Below are positions 43,941 through 48,068 of a DNA stretch of 48,068 nt, piece after piece. The stretch comes from an uncultured Clostridia bacterium (GTDB taxonomy: Bacteria > Bacillota > Clostridia > Oscillospirales > Oscillospiraceae): contig CAMEER010000009.1 of NCBI GenBank assembly GCA_945915065.1, forward strand, positions 1 to 48,068. Direction: 5' to 3'. Below the pieces are notes generated by a model, which searched no databases, was not told where the DNA came from, and worked only from the letters and a program-made list of their open reading frames with translations. A program made the position numbers and the translations under genes. Every line of letters starts with the position of its first letter. Within the stretch, counting starts at the first letter, position 1.

Positions 43941-43969
43941 ATTATACCGCACTTTATGCCCCTTGGAAA
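43941..43969 (-). promoter_or_regulatory. Promoter of addB-addA
   Basis: Minus-strand TTTCCA (43969-43964), 17-nt spacer, TATAAT (43946-43941). Strong -10, weak -35. Confidence 0.5.
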
Positions 43970-43990
43970 GTGCGTCCGGAAATTTTTCTG

Positions 43991-44019
43991 TTGACAATGT
44001 AAGCCTCCGGCATTACGAT
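43991..44019 (+). promoter_or_regulatory. Promoter of the 44092 membrane protein gene
   Basis: TTGACA at 43991-43996, 17-nt spacer, TACGAT at 44014-44019. A small GACAGC/GCTGTC hairpin (44047-44063) lies in the leader. Confidence 0.55.
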
Positions 44020-44091
44020 ACGTTTACAACACAAACAGGAGCCAAGACAGCATCGAGCTGTCGCCATATTGCGAAAAACGGAGGTGGACAA

Positions 44092-44823
44092 ATGACCGGT
44101 CGGCTTTTTTTCTCCCCGGTTCTGGTGGCCGTGGTGCTGATCGCCGCGGTGCTGGTGCTGCAGCGTGTGCTGCGAAAGCGCGTCCGTCCGGCGGTGCTGC
44201 ATACCCTGTGGCTGCCGGCGGCGGTGATACTGGCCGGAGTGATCATCTTTACCGGTACAAACAGCGCTTCCGTACATTCCCCCGATGATGAGGGCCGTCC
44301 CCTGGACGAAACGATGATGGAACAGCTGAACGACCTGTTCTTCGCCGGAAGCTGGTATTCTCAGGCTTTGACCAGCACCTATGAGGATCCCCGGGACGTG
44401 GATCTTGGCCAGATGTTCTACAACGGCAGCAAAAACCGGCAGATCACTCCGGAAGAATATCAGTATATCCAGCAGCAGTGCGGCTTCCCCGGCATCGATG
44501 TGATGGTCATTTCTCCCCAGGAAATGGACGAGGCGCTGCTGGAGGTATTCGGCCTGACGCTGGAGGATACCCACAATGTGGGGCTGGACCAGTTTCTCTA
44601 CTGGGAGGAGACCGGCTGCTACTACCTTGTCCACGGCGACACCAACGCCATCGGCATCACCTTTGCCGAGGGACAAACTCTTGGCGAGGGATGCCTTGCG
44701 CTGACATATACCGGTTATGACGGCACGTATCTGGTCCGTCTGCGGCTGGGGCAGACGGAATCGGATGCCGGGCATGTCTATATTGAATCTCACCAGGCGA
44801 TCGATCCCGCCTATACGTCATAA
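44092..44823 (+). CDS. Unrecognised membrane-anchored protein
   Basis: 243 residues from ATG 44092, preceded by GGAGGTGGACA; the longer frame to 43963 covers the promoter. Two hydrophobic helices (about 5-22 and 37-55) are followed by a mainly acidic soluble part of about 185 residues, probably outside the cell given the basic loop RKRVRPAVLH between the helices. No catalytic motif is recognised. The soluble part includes QITPEEYQYIQQQCGF and a beta-rich end (CYYLVHGDTNAIGITFAEG, TYLVRLRLGQ). It is single-gene with its own promoter and terminator; function unknown. Confidence 0.7.
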   Translation: MTGRLFFSPVLVAVVLIAAVLVLQRVLRKRVRPAVLHTLWLPAAVILAGVIIFTGTNSASVHSPDDEGRPLDETMMEQLNDLFFAGSWYSQALTSTYEDPRDVDLGQMFYNGSKNRQITPEEYQYIQQQCGFPGIDVMVISPQEMDEALLEVFGLTLEDTHNVGLDQFLYWEETGCYYLVHGDTNAIGITFAEGQTLGEGCLALTYTGYDGTYLVRLRLGQTESDAGHVYIESHQAIDPAYTS

Positions 44824-44824
44824 T

Positions 44825-44871
44825 ACCAAAACAAAGGAAGAGCGCGGCCGCGCTCTTCCTTTGTTTTGGTT
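44825..44871. terminator. Bidirectional terminator between the membrane protein gene and htpG
   Basis: Long perfect palindrome centred on GCGCGGCCGCGC (44826-44869), with AAAACAAAGG / CCTTTGTTTT arms, between convergent genes. Confidence 0.8.
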
Positions 44872-44877
44872 TACTGC

Positions 44878-46770
44878 TTACTGCCACAGGCTGCACAGCA
44901 GGTCGGTGTAGGTACTGGGATCGTCGATGGGCAGGCCGGCAATGAGACACGCCTGATTGTAGAGGATCTGAGCGTACTTCTTCGCCTTTTCCGGTTCCGC
45001 GGCGCGGGCCGTCTCAAAGGTCAGGAACGCGGGATGATCCACGTTGATCTCCAGGATACGCTTGGCCTTCATGTTCAAGTCGGGCTGTACGGCGGTGAAG
45101 TATTTCTCCATCTCAAAGGTGAGACCCTCGCCGCTGGACAGGCACACCGGGTGGGTCTTCAGCTTGGTGCTGGCCTTGACCTCCGTCACCTTGTCGCCCA
45201 GCGTCTCCTTGATAAAGTCGAAGGCCTCCTTGTACCGCTCCGTCTCATCAGGCTTGGTCTCGCCGTCCAGCTCCAGCTCGCCGTCCACCACGCTGCGGAA
45301 GGGCTTGTCCCGGTACCTGCCGAACAGGTCGGGGATAAAGCTGTCGGTATTGTCGGTAAAGTACAGCATCTCATAGTCGTGCTCCTTCACCAGCTCCGTC
45401 TGGGGCAGGTGGTCGATGGCATCCACGTTTTCGCCGGTGGCGTAGTAGATGAACTTCTGGCTCTCCGGCATACGGTCCACATACTCGTCCAGCGTCACCA
45501 GCTTCTTCTCTTTCGAGGAGTAGAACATCAGCAGATCCTGCACCTTTTCCTTGTTGACGCCGTAGTTGTTCAGGGCGCACAGCTTCAGCTGGCGGCCGTA
45601 GCTGCGGTAGAGCTTCTCGTAGTTCTCCCGCTCGTCCTTCAGCATCCGCAGCAGCTCCGCCTTGATCTTCTTTTCCAGATTGGCGGCAATGACCTTCAAC
45701 TGGCGGTCATGCTGCAGCAATTCCCGGGAAATATTCAGGCTCAGGTCGGGAGAATCCACCACGCCGCGGACGAAGTTGAAGTACTCCGGCAGCAGATCGG
45801 CGCAGTGATCCATGATCATGACGCCGGAGGTGTAAAGCTGCAGTCCCGGCTTGAAATCCTCGGTATAGTACTGGTTGGGCATCCGGGAAGGGATGAACAG
45901 CAGCGCCTTATAGGTGACGGCGCCCTCCACGGAGACGGTGATCACCGACTGGGGCGGCGCCATCTCACCGAAGCGCTCCTGATAGAACTTGTCGTACTCC
46001 TCCCTGGTGACCTCGCTCTTTTTCCGCTGCCACAGGGGCACCATGGAGTTGAGGGTCTCAAGAACGAACTCCTCCTCGTACTCCGGCTTGTCCTCCGGGC
46101 AGCCCTCCTTCAGCTTGGAGTGGGGCATCAGCATCCGGATGGGGAAGCGGATATAGTCGCTGTATTTCTTCACCAGCCGGTAAAGGGAATGTTCCCGCAG
46201 GTACTGGCTGTACTCATCCTTCTCCTCCTCGGTGTCGGGCTTGATGTGCATGATGATATCGGTACCCACCGCAGCCTTCTCGCAGGGCTCAATGGTGTAG
46301 CCGTCCACGCCGGAGGACTGCCAGCGGTACGCCTGGTCGCAGCCGTACTTTTTCGTCACCACGGTGATCTGATCCGCCACCATGAAGGCGGAGTAGAAGC
46401 CCACACCGAACTGACCGATGATATCGGTGTCGGAGGTCTCCTCCTTGCCCTCCAGCTCGCCCTTGAAGCGGAAGCTGCCGCTGTTGGCAATGACGCCCAG
46501 ATTGTTCTCCAGATCGTTCTCGTCCATGCCGATACCGTTGTCGCTGACGGTGAGGGTACGGTTGTCCTTGTCGATGGTCAGCGTGATCTGGAAATCGTCA
46601 CGGTTCATCCCCACCTTGTCATCGGTCAGGCTGAGATAGCACAGCTTGTCGATGGCGTCGGAGGCGTTGGAGATGATCTCCCGCAGGAAAATCTCCTTAT
46701 GGGTATAGATGGAGTTGATCATCAGATCCAGCAACCGTTTGGACTCGGCTTTGAATTGTTTCTTTCTCAT
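44878..46770 (-). CDS. htpG: Chaperone HtpG (Hsp90)
   Basis: 630 residues from ATG 46770 (MRKKQFKAESKRLLDLM), the family's start, with AGAAAGGATCGATACG upstream; the longer frame to 46863 overlaps the small gene before it. The GHKL ATPase motifs are present: FLREIISNASDAIDK, SDNGIGMDENDL and IGQFGVGFYSAFMVAD. The middle and C-terminal dimer domains follow at normal length. It refolds or holds clients in the cytoplasm, especially under stress. No CIRCE element is seen. It probably shares a transcript with the two tiny genes upstream. Confidence 0.96.
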   Translation of the reverse strand: MRKKQFKAESKRLLDLMINSIYTHKEIFLREIISNASDAIDKLCYLSLTDDKVGMNRDDFQITLTIDKDNRTLTVSDNGIGMDENDLENNLGVIANSGSFRFKGELEGKEETSDTDIIGQFGVGFYSAFMVADQITVVTKKYGCDQAYRWQSSGVDGYTIEPCEKAAVGTDIIMHIKPDTEEEKDEYSQYLREHSLYRLVKKYSDYIRFPIRMLMPHSKLKEGCPEDKPEYEEEFVLETLNSMVPLWQRKKSEVTREEYDKFYQERFGEMAPPQSVITVSVEGAVTYKALLFIPSRMPNQYYTEDFKPGLQLYTSGVMIMDHCADLLPEYFNFVRGVVDSPDLSLNISRELLQHDRQLKVIAANLEKKIKAELLRMLKDERENYEKLYRSYGRQLKLCALNNYGVNKEKVQDLLMFYSSKEKKLVTLDEYVDRMPESQKFIYYATGENVDAIDHLPQTELVKEHDYEMLYFTDNTDSFIPDLFGRYRDKPFRSVVDGELELDGETKPDETERYKEAFDFIKETLGDKVTEVKASTKLKTHPVCLSSGEGLTFEMEKYFTAVQPDLNMKAKRILEINVDHPAFLTFETARAAEPEKAKKYAQILYNQACLIAGLPIDDPSTYTDLLCSLWQ

Positions 46771-46794
46771 CGTATCGATCCTTTCTATACAGAG

Positions 46795-46817
46795 AGGGAG
46801 ACGCGCAGCGCCTCCCT
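46795..46817 (-). promoter_or_regulatory. Hairpin in the htpG leader
   Basis: On the minus strand AGGGAGGCGC / GCGTCTCCCT (46817-46808 with 46804-46795) forms a 10-bp stem with a 3-nt loop, 25 nt before the htpG start. It is not a terminator (no T-run); its role is unknown. Confidence 0.4.
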
Positions 46818-46828
46818 GGTTATACATT

Positions 46829-47020
46829 TTATTTCTGATCTTTTTCCTGCTGCTTCTTTTCATTGGCGCGGGTAATGCACCAGCCGGCGGCGGTCAGCGC
46901 CATCATGGTGCCGGAGATCACCGCCAGCGCCCTGCCCAGCGGCACCAGCTTGGGAAGCACCTTCGCGCCGGCGCGAACAGCTTTTTCGCCCACGTTGGCA
47001 ACGGTTTTCAAATTGGGCAT
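46829..47020 (-). CDS. Small single-helix membrane protein upstream of htpG
   Basis: 63 residues, ATG at 47020 with GTGAGGTGAGACG upstream. An amphipathic basic N-terminus (VANVGEKAVRAGAKVLPKLV) is followed by one membrane helix (LAVISGTMMALTAAGWCI) and a charged tail (RANEKKQQEKDQK). I do not recognise a family. It lies 9 nt after the 37-codon gene at 47030 and 58 nt before htpG, so the three may form one transcript. Confidence 0.6.
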   Translation of the reverse strand: MPNLKTVANVGEKAVRAGAKVLPKLVPLGRALAVISGTMMALTAAGWCITRANEKKQQEKDQK

Positions 47021-47029
47021 CGTCTCACC

Positions 47030-47143
47030 TCACTTATGGGCGCTGTACCAGTCGATGACCGACTGGCCGGTGGCTTCGCCCGGCATCTTGTCGTACTGGG
47101 CGGTAAAGCCGGAATCAGATGCGTATACAAGGGCAGAGATCAT
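47030..47143 (-). CDS. Tiny gene resembling a flavodoxin N-terminus (37 residues)
   Basis: 37 codons, ATG at 47143 behind GGGAGGAAATGCC, stop TGA at 47032-47030. The start MISALVYASDSGFTAQYDKM recalls the first strand and FMN-phosphate loop of flavodoxins (S/T-x-S/T-G-x-T, here SDSGFT). The protein then ends after GEATGQSVIDWYSAHK instead of continuing for about 110 residues. It may be a shortened remnant of a flavodoxin gene or a genuine small protein; the good ribosome site and promoter argue that it is translated. It is followed closely by the 63-residue gene. Confidence 0.5.
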   Translation of the reverse strand: MISALVYASDSGFTAQYDKMPGEATGQSVIDWYSAHK

Positions 47144-47169
47144 GGCATTTCCTCCCTTTTCTGTTCTAT

Positions 47170-47178
47170 TATACCACC
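47170..47178 (-). promoter_or_regulatory. Extended -10 promoter of the small genes/htpG unit
   Basis: Minus-strand TGGTATAAT, an extended -10, lies just upstream of the 47143 gene. A TTGACA is present only 7 nt before TATAAT, too close to serve as its -35. Confidence 0.4.
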
Positions 47179-47198
47179 CCTGTCAATATCCGGCAGCA

Positions 47199-47513
47199 TC
47201 AGCGCATAAAGCGGTCGATGGCATCGTTGAGGCTGTCAATGGCGGCGGTATCGCCCTCTTCCACGGCGTCCACAATACAGTGGGCAATGTGATCCTTCAA
47301 AATCACGCGGCCGGTGGAGTTCAACGCCGAAATGACGGCGGACAGCTGCACCAGCACCTCGGAGCAATCCTCGCCTCGTTCCACCATGCGGCGTACAGCG
47401 TCCAAATGGCCCTGGGCCCGGCTGAGCCGGTTCAGCACCGCCTTGGTGTGGGCATGGGAGTGGGTATGGGAATGGGTGGTGCCGTCGGCATGGATATGTA
47501 CATGGTCAGACAT
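47199..47513 (-). CDS. CsoR-family metal-sensing repressor with His-rich N-terminus
   Basis: 104 residues from ATG 47513, behind AAAGGAGCGAGTGCTT; the longer frame to 47588 covers the promoter. Residues 24-104 are the all-helical CsoR/RcnR/FrmR fold (KAVLNRLSRAQGHLDAVRRM). Cys50, His75 and Cys79 have the spacing of the CsoR copper ligands (C36, H61, C65), pointing to Cu(I) or a similar soft metal. The first 22 residues are a His-rich tail (HIHADGTTHSHTHSHAH) not found in classical CsoR. The divergent neighbour carries the same HADGTTH block. It probably represses itself and the neighbour until metal binds. Confidence 0.88.
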   Translation of the reverse strand: MSDHVHIHADGTTHSHTHSHAHTKAVLNRLSRAQGHLDAVRRMVERGEDCSEVLVQLSAVISALNSTGRVILKDHIAHCIVDAVEEGDTAAIDSLNDAIDRFMR

Positions 47514-47576
47514 AAGCACTCGCTCCTTTGCTGCGGTTTTGGAAAAGGGCCGCCGCTTTCCTGCGGCAGCTTCTTT

Positions 47577-47605
47577 ATCATACATCATTCTTTCCGTTTT
47601 GGCAA
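47577..47605 (-). promoter_or_regulatory. Promoter of the CsoR-type gene
   Basis: Minus-strand TTGCCA (47605-47600), 17-nt spacer, TATGAT (47582-47577), in the 230-nt region shared with the divergent His-rich gene. Confidence 0.5.
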
Positions 47606-47686
47606 GTGCTTACACGCTTACGGATACTCACAGCAGGGCTTTTTCATGCCAAAAGCCTGCCGCCGGCAAATCCATTCAATTGCAAA

Positions 47687-47715
47687 TTGACTTGCCCGTT
47701 TCGGCGTGGTAGAAT
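47687..47715 (+). promoter_or_regulatory. Promoter of the His-rich protein gene
   Basis: TTGACT at 47687-47692, 17-nt spacer, TAGAAT at 47710-47715. Confidence 0.6.
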
Positions 47716-47743
47716 AGGAAAAAACGAAAGAGAGGGCTTTTCT

Positions 47744-48028
47744 ATGTGCAGCCATGACCATGAACACACCCATGCCGACGGCACTACTCACACCCATTCT
47801 CATGATCATACCCATTCCCATGACCATGACCATCAGCACCACTCTCCGGAGGAAGCGCTGGCGCTGCTGACCTATATGGTGCAGCACAACCGTCACCACG
47901 CCGAGGAACTGCATGAGCTGGCCCACAGTCTGGAGGATGAACCGGCTCAGCTGATCCACGATGCCGTTCTGGATTTCAATTTGGGCAATGAAAAGCTGGA
48001 TGAAGCCCTGAAGCTGTTGAAAGACTAA
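47744..48028 (+). CDS. Small His-rich putative metal-binding protein
   Basis: 94 residues from ATG 47744, preceded by GAGAGGGCTTTTCT; the longer frame upstream covers the promoter. About 20 residues are His, 14 of them in the first 33, arranged as HxH repeats around HADGTTH. The remaining 60 residues look helical (EEALALLTYMVQ, NRHHAEELHELAHSL, then LGNEKLDEALKLL). No enzyme motif, signal peptide or membrane segment is seen. The composition predicts binding of Ni, Zn, Co or Cu; divergent transcription from a CsoR-type repressor with the same His module suggests metal-controlled buffering or storage. The family is unrecognised by me. Confidence 0.78.
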   Translation: MCSHDHEHTHADGTTHTHSHDHTHSHDHDHQHHSPEEALALLTYMVQHNRHHAEELHELAHSLEDEPAQLIHDAVLDFNLGNEKLDEALKLLKD

Positions 48029-48068
48029 CTATTAGAAGTCAAGCCTGAAATGAATGGATTGGCAAGAA

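Noticed and set aside
44866-46875. 669-codon plus-strand frame opposite htpG
   Set aside because: Shadow frame; starts inside a terminator and has no motif.
46771-47198. CIRCE operator for htpG
   Set aside because: No TTAGCACTC-N9-GAGTGCTAA-like repeat was found upstream of htpG or the small genes.
1-48068. CRISPR arrays, insertion sequences, prophage or rRNA/tRNA genes
   Set aside because: No spaced direct repeats, transposase frames, integrase or structural RNA patterns were seen on either strand.

Overview
The window reads as chromosome of a GC-rich, Gram-positive-type (monoderm) Clostridia, most like the Oscillospiraceae (Oscillibacter/Dysosmobacter/Flavonifractor type). This rests on gene content and control style: AGGAGG-type ribosome binding sites, a leucine T-box, SAM-I and TPP riboswitches, an L10 leader, AddAB instead of RecBCD, a seven-gene smc-ftsY-rph-rdgB-yhbY-nadD/yqeK-rsfS chain, a CD1247-like zinc-ribbon protein, and an SsnA/YgfK pair typical of anaerobes with selenium-linked purine catabolism. 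The species is inference. No rRNA, tRNA, CRISPR array, insertion sequence or prophage was seen. Almost everything is core chromosome.

Layout. 1-3175: ygfK (cut by the window edge) and ssnA, behind a long leader. 3495-4821: SGNH hydrolase, and thiamine transporter ThiT under a TPP riboswitch. 5087-8118: pncB-cls. 8369-11152: CD1247-like protein, efp, aminopeptidase P and yqeG. 11226-11960: an unrecognised protein with a GH18-like motif. 12064-15278: rpsU, then leuS under a T-box whose apparent specifier is CUG (Leu). 15411-17152: a two-gene unit encoding a beta-rich small protein and a SpoIID-like protein with three peptidoglycan-binding repeats. 17231-24967: the smc-to-rsfS operon, with several start/stop overlaps. 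25051-27272: a ClpP/TepA-like protein, and divergently an orphan sugar-binding lipoprotein. 27412-30960: the rpmG-secE-nusG-rplK-rplA-rplJ-rplL ribosomal block, with no rpoB after rplL. 31096-32720: ruvX and a BaiN-like flavoprotein. 32794-34213: metK under a SAM-I riboswitch. 34298-34669: a short DtxR-type regulator. 34707-37045: yigZ, hflX and rpmE. 37054-43888: addA and addB. 44092-44823: an unknown membrane protein. 44878-47143: htpG preceded by two tiny genes. 47199-48028: a CsoR-type repressor, divergent from a very His-rich small protein.

How it fits together. Most genes are housekeeping: translation (rpsU, leuS, efp, rpmE, the L11/L10 block, rsfS, hflX), secretion (ftsY, secE), chromosome maintenance and repair (smc, addAB, ruvX), NAD synthesis (pncB and nadD/yqeK), nucleotide hygiene (rdgB) and SAM supply (metK). 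Convergent pairs are separated by strong bidirectional terminators. Sigma-A-like promoters with 16-17 nt spacers can be read in front of most units.

The least conventional material is: the CsoR-type repressor and divergent His-rich protein sharing one His/HADGTTH module (47199-48028); the two tiny genes upstream of htpG, one resembling a flavodoxin N-terminus; the SpoIID-like/peptidoglycan-binding pair without signal peptides; the GH18-like protein without the catalytic glutamate; and the attenuator-like leader of ssnA.
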